Positions 15,444 to 23,813 of a stretch of 37,313 nt of DNA are shown one piece after another. Origin of the DNA: a virus. The stretch is from the IMG/VR virus record IMGVR_UViG_3300027770_000127, positions 1-37,313 of that record. The stretch is one strand, 5' to 3'. Numbering within the stretch: the stretch's first letter is position 1; each line of letters begins with the position of its first letter. Made by a program: the position numbers and the translations under genes. A model generated the notes under the pieces. The model was not told the origin of the DNA, searched no databases, and worked only from the letters and a program-made list of their open reading frames with translations.

Positions 15444-16498
15444 TGGATACAATTTTATCAAGAAAATTATTTCGCGAGAAATATGTTGAAGAGATTAAAC
15501 CAAAAAAATTTAATGAAGGCGGTATAGCTACTTTAAAATTAGCTGAAGGTGGAGAAGTTTCAACAAGCAGCTCTACTTTTACTGAAGGAGAAAAATTAGG
15601 TTATTTACTTGCTCCTATTGCTGCTCAATTATTACAAGCAAAACAAAGACCAGGTGAATCAGCATTGTCTTCTTTATTTGGTGCTGTTGGTGAAGGTGTA
15701 TCTCAAATACCAGCTATTGGTTTAAAAATGGCTGAAATTGAAGGTAAAAAGAAAACAACTGCAAAAGGAATTAAAAAAGCAACAGAGGCTGAAAAGTTAG
15801 GTTTAGGTTATAGTGCAGCAGATGAAATTTTATTAAATGTTGAAGATGGTGCTGTAACAGGTATTGCTAAAGAAGTATTTAAAGTAAGTGATTCAAATAA
15901 AGAAATTAACACACAATTAGAAAAATTTAATATTAGATCAACAGATGGTGCTTTAAGAGATTTAGAAGAATATTTACAAACTCTTGCACAAAAAGGAGAA
16001 GGCGGAGATTTACCAGGTATTGGTCCTATCGGTGGAAGAAATCCTCTTCCTAGTACTGAAGGAAAAATATTAAGAGCAAAACTTCAAAATGTAATTAACA
16101 TTAGATTAAAAGATCAATCAGGTGCTGCGGTTACAGATTCTGAGTTTAATAGATTTCAAGATGCTTTAGCTGGTGGTGTTACAACAACTGATCAAGCAGC
16201 ATTATTAGAACAAATAAGAGGAATGAGAAAAGGTATAGAAACAGATAAAGTTAATTTAATTAATAGAATTGATCCAAAAGGAGCAAAAGCTTTTATTGAA
16301 CAAGGCGGCTTAACTTTCTTTGAATCTCCTGGTTATGTTAAAGGACAAGTTGCTGCAGCAGGAATTCCAGTTAAAGAAGATCCAAATGTATTAACTATTG
16401 ATGGAGAAAAGATTAAATTTTATGGAGGAGTACCACACGCTTTAGATCCTAAAGCAGGTGTTTGGAGGCCTAAAAAATCATCAACCGTTAAACAATAA
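15443..16498 (+). CDS. Internal virion-type protein
   Basis: A 351-aa protein. The N-terminus has a basic segment and GG-box repeats (FNEGGIATLKLAEGGEVS) like those of the 12701 gene product. A hydrophobic helix follows (LGYLLAPIAAQLLQA), then helical charged regions and a C-terminal globular part (VLTIDGEKIKFYGGVPHALDP). No enzyme motif. The TAATG overlap at both ends places it in one translational unit with the ejection proteins. Probably head-core or ejection protein. Confidence 0.6.
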   Translation: MDTILSRKLFREKYVEEIKPKKFNEGGIATLKLAEGGEVSTSSSTFTEGEKLGYLLAPIAAQLLQAKQRPGESALSSLFGAVGEGVSQIPAIGLKMAEIEGKKKTTAKGIKKATEAEKLGLGYSAADEILLNVEDGAVTGIAKEVFKVSDSNKEINTQLEKFNIRSTDGALRDLEEYLQTLAQKGEGGDLPGIGPIGGRNPLPSTEGKILRAKLQNVINIRLKDQSGAAVTDSEFNRFQDALAGGVTTTDQAALLEQIRGMRKGIETDKVNLINRIDPKGAKAFIEQGGLTFFESPGYVKGQVAAAGIPVKEDPNVLTIDGEKIKFYGGVPHALDPKAGVWRPKKSSTVKQ

Positions 16499-18912
16499 TG
16501 GGTAAAGTTATTAATGTTGAAGGCTTAAACATTGAAATAGCTGGAGACCAAATCACTAAAGAAGAGTTTGATTTTATAAATGAGATAAAAGCAACTTATG
16601 CTAAAACACCATCGGGTGTTGCTGAAAGCGATATAGATCCAGCAACTGGGTATTATAAATTACCTGAAGTAGATGCTAAAATAAGATTTGCTGTAGCGGC
16701 AGCGCCAAACCTAGATTCTAAATTTTTAACATTAAAAAAATTTTTTAAAGATGTAAAACAAGATGAATATGATCCTACTAATTTTATTGTTACAGATGTA
16801 AATAATAAAAAATTTATTTTAGATGATAAATCAAAAAAAAATTTTAAAGATGTAATAGATGCTTCTAGAGATATAGCTGGTATTGTAGGCTCTACTGCAG
16901 CAGCAATTGCAGCTGCTCCTGGTGGACCAGGGGCTGTTATTGCAGCTTCAGGAGCTGGATTAGCGGGTAGTACAGAACTTATAGAACAATTAGGAAGATT
17001 AGCGGGTACTGAAATAGATAGATCTTTAACAGATCACGCAAAAGAAAGATTAGGAGAATTTGCTTTAGGATCACTGTCTCAAGCAGCTCTTCCATTAGTA
17101 CTGGGTGGAACTAAATATTTATTAAAAGGAGGATCTGAAAAAGCAATTTATACAAAGACTGCTGAAGTATTAGGTGTTCCCGCTGCAGAAGGAAAAGCAG
17201 CTTACAATTCTTTATCTCTAACAGATAAAATTGATAAAGGTATTGAATTAAATATGAAAGATAAGTTAACCCTATTTCAAAAATATGACACACGTCCTAC
17301 ATTTGGACAAATTACAGATAACAAAGTAGTAGATACACTTGAAACAACATTTGCTAACGTTCCATTTGCAGCCCCAATATTAAGATCAAATGCAGAAGCA
17401 GCACAAAATAGTTTAGGTAAAAGATTTGGAGAAATTGTAACTAAAAATTTAGAAATTCCAACAACAGAAATTCCAGGAGATGTTACATCTAAAATAGTAC
17501 AACGTGGATTAATAAAAGAAAGAGGACCAGGAAGATTACCTTTAGGAGATACTGAATATGGTATTACTAATAGATCTGGATTTTTTGAAAGATTTAGAGA
17601 TCAAGCAACTGTTAAGTACGGTGCTTTAGATGATATTATAGGTAAAAATACTACTGTTAGTTTAAATAATACATTTGGGTTTTTAAAAAAAGAAGTAGGG
17701 GACGTTTCTTTTCCTAATTTAAATAAAGTTTTAAATGATCCAAAATTATCTAAAATGTATGCTGCTTTGGTTAAAGATGCTGGAGAAGAAGGAACTATTA
17801 ATTATGGAAAAGCAAGAATACTTAGAACAGAGATAGGAAAAAAATTAGGTAATCCAGTTCTTATAGATCCTCTTCCAAGAGCTACTTATAAAAAATTATA
17901 TGGAGAACTATCAAGAGATATTCAAAATGCTGTAGGAAATCTTCCTGATAAACGAGCATTAACTTTAATGAAAAAGACAGACGGTTGGTATCAAACTAAT
18001 TTAAAATTAATAGACGATTTTTTAGAACCAATTGCTAAAAAAGCAGATGTTGATGGATTAGTTAATAGTTTAATAAATAAATCAAAAACAGGCGCTTCTC
18101 AAATCAGTGCATTACAAAAAGCATTAACTCCTGATGAATATAAAGTTTTAGTAGCAACTGTTATTGATAGATTAGGATCAGCTCCAGTTAAAGGAGAACT
18201 TGCAGCATTCGGTAGAACTAATACTTTTAATACAAGAGTATTTTTGGATAACTATGGCGCTATGGAAGATTCTGCTAAAAAAGCATTATTTGGTGGTAAT
18301 GGTAAAGGTTATAAAACTTTAAATAATTCATTAAAAGAAATTAATAGAATTGCAAGTTATATTGAACTACAAAACCCATTTAAAGATTTAGCTTCAACAG
18401 TTACTAAAGGTACAGCTGGAACAGGACTTGTGGTAGGAGCAGGAGCTGGATTAGCTGCTGGAACAGGTGATCCTATGTTTTTATTAGGTATTCCAATATT
18501 TGGTTACGGTGGAGCAGCTGCTTTAAAAATAATGTCTAATCCAAAATTTTTAGAATGGATTGCATCAGGAACAAAAATTGCGGGCAATAAAGGATTAGAT
18601 GGTGTAGCAGAACATCTTGGAAAAATGGGAATTATTGCTGGTAATAGTGATAATGATACAGCACAATTATCTAATCAATATTTAGAAATGATTAAAAAAT
18701 CTGCAGGTACTTCTGAAAAAAATAAAGCTGGAGAAAATATATCTAAAGCTGTAACTGAACAAAAAGCAACACAAGCTGCAGCACAACCAGTTAAATCAAC
18801 AGCTAATTTAAAACCAGTACAAACTCAAGTTACTTCTGGAGCTAGTGGTAAAATAACTAATATTCCTCAAGAACGTATTAATCAATATACTAACTTGTTT
18901 GGTAGATTATGA
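16498..18912 (+). CDS. Large internal virion/ejection protein, 804 aa
   Basis: The largest protein in the window. It has an N-terminal globular region and then a long Ala/Gly hydrophobic stretch (about residues 127-160, core GSTAAAIAAAPGG). A mostly helical middle follows, and a second Gly/Ala hydrophobic segment (about 635-685, GTGLVVGAGAGLAAGTG) could cross a membrane. Podovirus ejection proteins that extend the tail channel through the cell envelope have this character. I see no lytic transglycosylase or peptidase signature (no clear catalytic Glu motif). It overlaps the putative holin gene by 4 nt. Confidence 0.65.
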   Translation: MGKVINVEGLNIEIAGDQITKEEFDFINEIKATYAKTPSGVAESDIDPATGYYKLPEVDAKIRFAVAAAPNLDSKFLTLKKFFKDVKQDEYDPTNFIVTDVNNKKFILDDKSKKNFKDVIDASRDIAGIVGSTAAAIAAAPGGPGAVIAASGAGLAGSTELIEQLGRLAGTEIDRSLTDHAKERLGEFALGSLSQAALPLVLGGTKYLLKGGSEKAIYTKTAEVLGVPAAEGKAAYNSLSLTDKIDKGIELNMKDKLTLFQKYDTRPTFGQITDNKVVDTLETTFANVPFAAPILRSNAEAAQNSLGKRFGEIVTKNLEIPTTEIPGDVTSKIVQRGLIKERGPGRLPLGDTEYGITNRSGFFERFRDQATVKYGALDDIIGKNTTVSLNNTFGFLKKEVGDVSFPNLNKVLNDPKLSKMYAALVKDAGEEGTINYGKARILRTEIGKKLGNPVLIDPLPRATYKKLYGELSRDIQNAVGNLPDKRALTLMKKTDGWYQTNLKLIDDFLEPIAKKADVDGLVNSLINKSKTGASQISALQKALTPDEYKVLVATVIDRLGSAPVKGELAAFGRTNTFNTRVFLDNYGAMEDSAKKALFGGNGKGYKTLNNSLKEINRIASYIELQNPFKDLASTVTKGTAGTGLVVGAGAGLAAGTGDPMFLLGIPIFGYGGAAALKIMSNPKFLEWIASGTKIAGNKGLDGVAEHLGKMGIIAGNSDNDTAQLSNQYLEMIKKSAGTSEKNKAGENISKAVTEQKATQAAAQPVKSTANLKPVQTQVTSGASGKITNIPQERINQYTNLFGRL

Positions 18913-19139
18913 AAAGAATTATAAAATCACGATTAGAAGATCATATGATAGACTTATATAGTAGAGTAGATAACTTAAAAAAAGATATAGCTATAATTAA
19001 AAATAATCACCTAAAGCATATGAGTTGTGCTATCTATAAAATAGAAAAGAAAGTAGACAAGATCCTTTGGTCTATGATCGGTGGTATGGGAGCATTAATC
19101 CTTACGCTTCTTGCAATAGCCTTTAAATTAATTAAATAA
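18909..19139 (+). CDS. Putative XhlA-like holin / membrane-anchored coiled coil
   Basis: A 76-aa protein. The N-terminal 50 residues form a charged coiled coil (MIDLYSRVDNLKKDIAIIKN, IYKIEKKVDKI), followed by one transmembrane segment (about 53-73, WSMIGGMGALILTLLAIAF) and a short basic tail. This coiled-coil-plus-single-TM layout and size match XhlA-family holin-like proteins. No endolysin is visible next to it, so a lysis role is tentative; a Rz/spanin-like or virion membrane protein is possible. ATGA overlap with the upstream gene. Confidence 0.5.
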   Translation: MKRIIKSRLEDHMIDLYSRVDNLKKDIAIIKNNHLKHMSCAIYKIEKKVDKILWSMIGGMGALILTLLAIAFKLIK

Positions 19140-19142
19140 TAA

Positions 19143-19171
19143 TTGACCATTACCAATAGTTAATCTAATAA
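19143..19171 (+). promoter_or_regulatory. Possible promoter upstream of exonuclease
   Basis: TTGACC (19143-19148), 17 bp, then TAATAA (19166-19171), in the 37-nt gap before the ATG at 19177. The -35 is good and the -10 poor; the spacing again puts the transcription start at the start codon. Confidence 0.35.
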
Positions 19172-19176
19172 GTGGT

Positions 19177-19896
19177 ATGAAACTTATTAGAGAAGATACT
19201 AGTTTTATTGTCACTGACTTTACAAGGGTGGACAAATACCAATACACTAAATATTTAAGAGACGATGACCACGGCCCACGGACCTATCTCGTTGGGGAAA
19301 AGAAAGTTCCATCCGTTACTACAATATTGTCAAAGACATCTTCCAAAGAAAAGCAGGCTTCCTTAGATGCTTGGAGAGCTAGAATAGGTTATCAAGAAGC
19401 TCAAGCTATAACCACACAGGCCGCTAATAGAGGCACGGAGATGCATTATGTTCTTGAGAACTATATGAACGGTGTTGGATACTTAAACCTAAGCTCTAAA
19501 GGGGCTCAATCAAGGATTATGGCCCATAAGATCATAGAGAATCTAGAACCATTAAAGATTATATATGGAAATGAGGTTAGCCTTGCTTATAATGATCAGT
19601 GGGCAGGATCCACAGACCTTGTGGGTAACTTTGATGGCAAGGATACTATTATAGATTTTAAACAAGCAAATAAACTAAAAAGAGAAGATTGGATTGAAGA
19701 TTATTATTATCAAATCGCTGCCTACTCTCTTGCTCATAAAAAGAACTATGGAAACATAGAACAGGGTCTGATTTGTATTTGTACTAAGGATGGAGTATAT
19801 CAGCAATTTAAAATGGATCAAAAAAAACTTTTAGAATATGAGGGCAAGTGGTTTGACAGAGTTCAAAAATATCATACAATGTCAGTCAATGGATAA
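19177..19896 (+). CDS. PD-(D/E)XK superfamily exonuclease (RecB/Cas4-like)
   Basis: A 239-aa protein. Nuclease motifs in order: VPSVTTILS (about 44-52), RGTEMHYVLE (85-94, the His/Glu-bearing motif I), EVSLAYND, GSTDLVGN with D147, and IIDFKQ with D160 and K162 as the D-(x)n-DxK active site, followed by DYYYQIAAYSLAH (the conserved Gln/Tyr helix). The length suits a single-domain phage exonuclease. A role in host DNA degradation or replication/recombination end processing is expected. The heptamer repeat at 19270 encodes residues HGPRT. It overlaps speD by 8 nt. Confidence 0.8.
   Translation: MKLIREDTSFIVTDFTRVDKYQYTKYLRDDDHGPRTYLVGEKKVPSVTTILSKTSSKEKQASLDAWRARIGYQEAQAITTQAANRGTEMHYVLENYMNGVGYLNLSSKGAQSRIMAHKIIENLEPLKIIYGNEVSLAYNDQWAGSTDLVGNFDGKDTIIDFKQANKLKREDWIEDYYYQIAAYSLAHKKNYGNIEQGLICICTKDGVYQQFKMDQKKLLEYEGKWFDRVQKYHTMSVNG
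19270..19284 (+). repeat. CACGG heptamer repeat, two exact cores
   Basis: CACGGCCCACGGACC: two CACGG cores 7 nt apart followed by ACC, as at 13963. It lies in the exonuclease gene in a different codon phase from the 13963 copy. Confidence 0.6.
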
Positions 19897-20269
19897 TAAT
19901 TTACTTGTTCACAAACATTTAATTGTTCGTGCTGAAGTCTATCGCCCACCGATGGACGAGGAGTTTCTTAGGCGTTGGTTAAATGACTTCATTACAGAAA
20001 TTGGAATGAAAGTAATGATGGGTCCATATGTTAAATATTCTAATATGATAGGCAACCGTGGTATCACTGGCGCTGCTATTATAGAAACATCACACATAGT
20101 AATGCACGTATGGGATGAAGTTCATCCTGCACTAATGCAATTTGATGTTTACAGTTGTGGAGAATTTAATCCAGAAACTATTTGTAATAAAATTGAAAAA
20201 GATTTTACAATCCATAAAATAGAATATAAATTCCTTGATAGAGAACACGACCTTAAAGAACTTACCTAG
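19889..20269 (+). CDS. speD: S-adenosylmethionine decarboxylase-like pyruvoyl enzyme
   Basis: A 126-aa protein from ATG at 19889, chosen because it overlaps the upstream stop by 8 nt and gives the standard length of class 1B SpeD. The core GITGAAIIETSHIVMHVWDE contains the pyruvoyl-forming Ser68 and His69, and VYSCG has the catalytic Cys90. SpeD self-cleaves to make a pyruvoyl cofactor and decarboxylates AdoMet for spermidine synthesis. The residue before the cleaved Ser is Thr67 instead of the usual Glu (E-T-S-H against ESH). Some relatives have switched to ornithine or arginine decarboxylation, so the substrate is open. An auxiliary metabolic gene in marine phages. Confidence 0.85.
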   Translation: MDNNLLVHKHLIVRAEVYRPPMDEEFLRRWLNDFITEIGMKVMMGPYVKYSNMIGNRGITGAAIIETSHIVMHVWDEVHPALMQFDVYSCGEFNPETICNKIEKDFTIHKIEYKFLDREHDLKELT

Positions 20270-20279
20270 TGATAAGGTC

Positions 20280-20309
20280 TTGAAATCCTCTAACTAATTA
20301 CTATATAAT
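20280..20309 (+). promoter_or_regulatory. Sigma70-like promoter for hsp20
   Basis: TTGAAA (20280-20285), 18-bp spacer, TATAAT (20304-20309). A G-rich imperfect hairpin (CACC/GGTG, about 20321-20333) lies in the 5' leader. A good Shine-Dalgarno AAGGAG (20357-20362) precedes the ATG at 20369. The leader is about 50 nt, unlike the leaderless tail genes. Confidence 0.6.
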
Positions 20310-20368
20310 ATACAGGACTGCACCATAGGGGTGGGTCAATTAACTTGCTTTAACAAAAGGAGATAATT

Positions 20369-20791
20369 ATGACAAACTTAGATGTTTTCAATAATTTAAA
20401 TAAGCAAATATTCAACGGATCAACAAAGTTTTTTGATGATGCGTTTGAAAATATTTTTGACACGTGGTCAAAAGCACAATCATTCCCATTTTACAATGTA
20501 GTTAAATACACAAAAGGTAAATATGGAATAGAAATCGGTTTAGCTGGATACAACAAAGAAAATGTACTTGTAGAAGTTAAAGACGGTATCTTAACTGTAG
20601 AGGGAAAAGTAGAAGATAAAAACATAGACTATGTACAAAAAGGTTTAGCGTTTAGAAAATTTTTTAAACAGTTCGAGTTAGCTAAAGATGTAATAGTTGA
20701 TGAAGCTGAAATGAAAGATGGTCTACTTAAAATTAAATTTGGTTTTAATGAACCTAAAGATTTTGAAGGTGTTAAAATAGATATCAAGTAA
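20369..20791 (+). CDS. Hsp20/alpha-crystallin small heat shock protein
   Basis: A 140-aa protein with an N-terminal phenylalanine-rich arm (FFDDAFENIFDTW) and an alpha-crystallin domain: PFYNVVKYTKGKYGIEIGLAGYNKENVLVEV, then DGILTVEGKVEDK, then the conserved AFRKFFKQFELAKDVIVDEAEMKDGLLKIKF (the A-x-x-x-G-x-L-type signature). The C-terminal I-x-I anchor is present as IDIK. Chaperone for phage proteins, as in cyanophages. Own promoter and strong SD suggest high expression. It ends just before a tiny ORF and a terminator. Confidence 0.9.
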   Translation: MTNLDVFNNLNKQIFNGSTKFFDDAFENIFDTWSKAQSFPFYNVVKYTKGKYGIEIGLAGYNKENVLVEVKDGILTVEGKVEDKNIDYVQKGLAFRKFFKQFELAKDVIVDEAEMKDGLLKIKFGFNEPKDFEGVKIDIK

Positions 20792-20832
20792 TGATACCTT
20801 ATAACGAATCTGAATGGGAATTTGTTTCCTAA
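20791..20832 (+). CDS. Possible 13-aa micropeptide after hsp20
   Basis: ATG overlaps the hsp20 stop (TAATG) and encodes MIPYNESEWEFVS. Too short to support on coding evidence; only the coupling overlap and its position before the terminator argue for it. Confidence 0.2.
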   Translation: MIPYNESEWEFVS

Positions 20833-20836
20833 TTAA

Positions 20837-20863
20837 ATTTGGGCCACCACATGTGGCCCAAAT
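20837..20863. terminator. Bidirectional terminator hairpin
   Basis: A perfect 11-bp stem (ATTTGGGCCAC, 20837-20847, and its complement 20853-20863) with a 5-nt loop CACAT, G/C-rich at its centre. It lies between the convergent ends of hsp20 (+) and the SNF2 helicase (-). T-runs are poor on both sides. The clearest terminator in the window. Confidence 0.85.
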
Positions 20864-20920
20864 AACAAGACATTATTAATATAGATTAGTATCTATATTT
20901 AAATCAAAGTCAAATTAAAT

Positions 20921-22330
20921 TTACAACCACTTGTTAATAACTTCACCAAGTGTTTCTGCGGATATCTTAATCTTATTTTTTAAAGCAGCTATAATCAATT
21001 CATCAATAGTTTTTTCAGCAACTAAATCTATATAAAGAACATTTTTAGTTTGTCCTATTCTATGCGCTCTATCTTCTGATTGTTGTCTAACTTCTAAATT
21101 ATAACTATTACTAAAGTAAATTACATAAGATGCTTTAGTTAAAGTTAAGCCATAACCACCAGTACTTGGGTTACCTACAAAGAATCTACACTTATCATCT
21201 TCTTGAAAACGTCTAACAGCCTCTTGTCTTTGTTCTGGAGTTATTGCTCCGTATATACTTACAGTGCTATCAGAGCCGTATGTCTTTTTTAATTTATCAA
21301 TAATGGATTCTATGTTGTATATATAATTAGCCCATATAATAAATTTACCATCAGCTTCTTCTACTATTTCTATTAGTTCTTTTAGTTTAGGACAATTTTC
21401 AAATACAGTTATTTCTTGGTTATCCATTTTAACAAAGCCATTACATACTTGATGTAGTCTTAATATCTCCGTTAACTTATTAGTAAAGCTAACTTCTGAA
21501 TCTTGTAATATAACAAAGGCAGCTTTCTTTAATCTATTATAAACTTCTTGTTGTTCTTTACCTAAATGTAAACTTCTTCTTTGATATATTTTTTCTGGTA
21601 AATCTAAACAATCTTCTTTCTTAACTCTAAATGAAAATGTTTTAAGTTTATTTTCTAATTCGTCTAGATTAGTATAGTACTGGGGTATCTCTATTGCTCT
21701 ACCTCCCATATCTATTAATCTCATTACTGCATATCTATTTCTAAAAGTAAGAAATGAAGTAAATCCTAATAATGCTTTATCTAAGAAAGCACACTGACTA
21801 TATAGGTCTAATGGAGATTTGGTTACAGGAGAGCCTGTAAGTATTCTTTTATATTTAGCATCTAAACCAAGCTTAATTAAATTTTTAGTTCTTTTAGCGC
21901 CTTTATTTTTAATAGTTGTAGATTCATCTATTATCATCATTAATTTATCTTTAGTTGGTTTAATGATTTTTTCTAATGCTTGAACACCGCTAGGATGACT
22001 TAATGCTTCTACGTTAATTAAAAAGAAGTTTAATTTCTCATGTTGGTAATCAAATTTATCATGTTCTTTATGTATAGATATTGTATGTTCTACAGAACAA
22101 TGCGCTGTTATTTCTTTATCCCAGTTACGATAAACAGAATTTGGTGCTATTACTATTACTGTATTTACTTCACTTACTGTAAATAAGTATGCAGCATTAT
22201 CAATGGCTACTTTAGTTTTACCAGTACCCATTTCCATAAAATATGCAAAATTCTTTTCTTTTGCACCTTTTTTTAAAGCTTCTCTTTGATGTTCAAAGGG
22301 CTTAGTTTTATATTCAAATTGTTTCGTCAT
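20921..22330 (-). CDS. SNF2-like DEAD/H-box helicase
   Basis: A 469-aa superfamily 2 ATPase. Motifs: Q-like HQREALKKG (14-22), Walker A MGTGKTK (34-40), APNSVYRNW (Ib region), DEST (135-138, Walker B with Ser-Thr instead of AH), LTGSPV (motif III), FIIWANYIYNIESIIDKL, SIYGAITPEQRQEAVRRF and the SNF2 signature QQSEDRAHRIGQTK (motif VI). It lacks fused nuclease domains. Probably a dsDNA translocase acting in replication, recombination or packaging-linked repair. It is the only - gene between two + operons and ends at the terminator; its start is 98 nt from the divergent 22429 gene. Confidence 0.9.
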   Translation of the reverse strand: MTKQFEYKTKPFEHQREALKKGAKEKNFAYFMEMGTGKTKVAIDNAAYLFTVSEVNTVIVIAPNSVYRNWDKEITAHCSVEHTISIHKEHDKFDYQHEKLNFFLINVEALSHPSGVQALEKIIKPTKDKLMMIIDESTTIKNKGAKRTKNLIKLGLDAKYKRILTGSPVTKSPLDLYSQCAFLDKALLGFTSFLTFRNRYAVMRLIDMGGRAIEIPQYYTNLDELENKLKTFSFRVKKEDCLDLPEKIYQRRSLHLGKEQQEVYNRLKKAAFVILQDSEVSFTNKLTEILRLHQVCNGFVKMDNQEITVFENCPKLKELIEIVEEADGKFIIWANYIYNIESIIDKLKKTYGSDSTVSIYGAITPEQRQEAVRRFQEDDKCRFFVGNPSTGGYGLTLTKASYVIYFSNSYNLEVRQQSEDRAHRIGQTKNVLYIDLVAEKTIDELIIAALKNKIKISAETLGEVINKWL

Positions 22331-22380
22331 TCGTGTTTCTATACTTAAAAAAGTATTATTAATATTTTTACATTTTTCGC

Positions 22381-22423
22381 TTTACATTGTCAAATAAATA
22401 AATATAAGCATATTCATAGGAGG
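22381..22423 (+). promoter_or_regulatory. Promoter and strong SD of the replication operon
   Basis: TTTACA (22381-22386), 16 bp, TATAAG (22403-22408). AGGAGG (22418-22423) lies 5 nt before the ATG at 22429, the best Shine-Dalgarno in the window. Located in the 98-nt divergent gap with the helicase. Confidence 0.6.
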
Positions 22424-22428
22424 TCTTT

Positions 22429-22974
22429 ATGGACTTAGAAGCAGAATCAACCAAGATAAGGGTTGATACAAGTATGGCAAAAGATATAGCTGTAAAATGC
22501 AATGAGCTAATAGATCTTCAGAATGAAATAAAAACGATTGAAGAAAAACTAAACAAGGTTAAAGAGCAAGAAAAATTTCTTTCTGAACATGCTATCCCTA
22601 GCTTAATGCAATCAGCAGGTATATCTATGATAAAACTAGAAGATGGAACTGAAGTAAAAGTCAGTCCCTACTACTATGGTAAAATCTCTGAGGATAAAAA
22701 AGAAGCTGCATTCGCTTGGCTTCGTGAGAATAACTTTGGAGATCTAATAAAAAACAATGTATCTTTAGATTTTGGTATGAACCAAGATTTAGAAGCAAAT
22801 AATCTAGTTGCACAATTAAAATCAAAAGGATATAATGTTTTCCAATCTACGACAGTACATTCGGGTACTCTAAAGGCTTTCATTAAAGAGCAAATAAATG
22901 ATGGCAAAGGATTACCAGAAGACTTGTTCGGGATATATACAGCGAATAAAACAAAACTAACAACGAAGGAGTAA
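22429..22974 (+). CDS. Coiled-coil protein opening the replication operon
   Basis: A 181-aa protein. Residues about 20-55 form a coiled coil (CNELIDLQNEIKTIEEKLNK), followed by a globular part (MIKLEDGTEVKVSPYYYGKI, WLRENNFGDLIKNN, VHSGTLKAFIKEQ). I have seen this arrangement in phage proteins encoded next to SSB-like and recombination genes, but I cannot name a function. It lies 2 nt upstream of the SSB-like gene with a shared promoter, which supports a replication or recombination accessory role. Confidence 0.65.
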   Translation: MDLEAESTKIRVDTSMAKDIAVKCNELIDLQNEIKTIEEKLNKVKEQEKFLSEHAIPSLMQSAGISMIKLEDGTEVKVSPYYYGKISEDKKEAAFAWLRENNFGDLIKNNVSLDFGMNQDLEANNLVAQLKSKGYNVFQSTTVHSGTLKAFIKEQINDGKGLPEDLFGIYTANKTKLTTKE

Positions 22975-22976
22975 CC

Positions 22977-23810
22977 ATGGCAAACGCACAAGTAAAACCT
23001 GCTTCAGTAAAAACTGAAGTAGCTGTAAAGAAAGAAGCACCACTACCTAGCATAATGGATTTAGAAGCATCCGCTGGGCAGGGTTCAGAGTATGTCACAG
23101 CACGTGACACGAAACTACCAATCTTAAAAATACTATATGCAAGTTCAGAAGTATTAGATGAGGGTAGTGGAAAGTATAACGCCAATGCAAAGCAAGGCGA
23201 TATCTATAATGAAACAACAGGAAATTTGTATAAAGGTAAAGACGGAATTATTGTAGTTCCTTGTCTATACATTAATACATTTAATGAATGGAAAGATAGA
23301 GGAGACAGTAAAGGTCGTCCAGTAGGTATTCATTTAGATCCTGCTATTATGAGAGACACAAAAAGAGGAGAAGACAATAAAGATAGATTACCAAATGGTA
23401 ATTATATTGAAGATACTGGTAATCACTTTGTTTACATATTGGATAAAGATTACAATCCAATTGAAACAGCTTTGATTGCTATGAAGTCTACTCAAAAGAA
23501 AAAATCTAAGACTTGGAATTCTATGATGCAAAGTAGAAGACTACAAGGGTCTAAGGGTTTCTTTTGTCCTCCGTCTTGGGCAACAGCTTACAAATTAATA
23601 ACAACTAAAGAATCTAATTCTGGAAACAATTGGTTCGGTTGGGTAATTGAATTTAATAAATACCTAAACGATCCTCAGTATGCCAAGCTATTAGAAATGA
23701 CTAAAGCATTTTATGAAAGTGCTATTAAGTCAGATATCTTTGGTAAAGTTGATTTCGGTAAAGAGGAAACACAACAACCTAAAAGTAATACAGAATCAGT
23801 TCCGTTTTAA
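22977..23810 (+). CDS. Putative single-stranded DNA-binding protein
   Basis: A 277-aa protein with a disordered, Lys/Val-rich N-terminal 40 residues. The core is beta-rich (KLPILKILYASSEV, GKDGIIVVPCLYINTFNEW, GNHFVYILDKDYNPIETALIAM), and the end is a flexible Gln/Ser/Glu-rich tail closing in -SVPF. The Pro-Phe end preceded by acidic residues resembles the partner-recruiting tip of bacterial and phage SSBs. The core is compatible with an OB fold, but I cannot prove it. SD AAGGAG precedes the ATG. The position before primase and helicase supports ssDNA binding. A relaxed heptamer repeat is at 23101. Confidence 0.55.
   Translation: MANAQVKPASVKTEVAVKKEAPLPSIMDLEASAGQGSEYVTARDTKLPILKILYASSEVLDEGSGKYNANAKQGDIYNETTGNLYKGKDGIIVVPCLYINTFNEWKDRGDSKGRPVGIHLDPAIMRDTKRGEDNKDRLPNGNYIEDTGNHFVYILDKDYNPIETALIAMKSTQKKKSKTWNSMMQSRRLQGSKGFFCPPSWATAYKLITTKESNSGNNWFGWVIEFNKYLNDPQYAKLLEMTKAFYESAIKSDIFGKVDFGKEETQQPKSNTESVPF
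23101..23115 (+). repeat. CACG heptamer repeat, relaxed
   Basis: CACGTGACACGAAAC: two CACG cores 7 nt apart with variant third positions; a divergent member of the family. Confidence 0.25.
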
Positions 23811-23813
23811 TTT

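Noticed and set aside
17111-17293. 60-aa - strand ORF inside the large virion gene
   Set aside because: Antisense to a well-supported gene, no SD or coupled neighbour.
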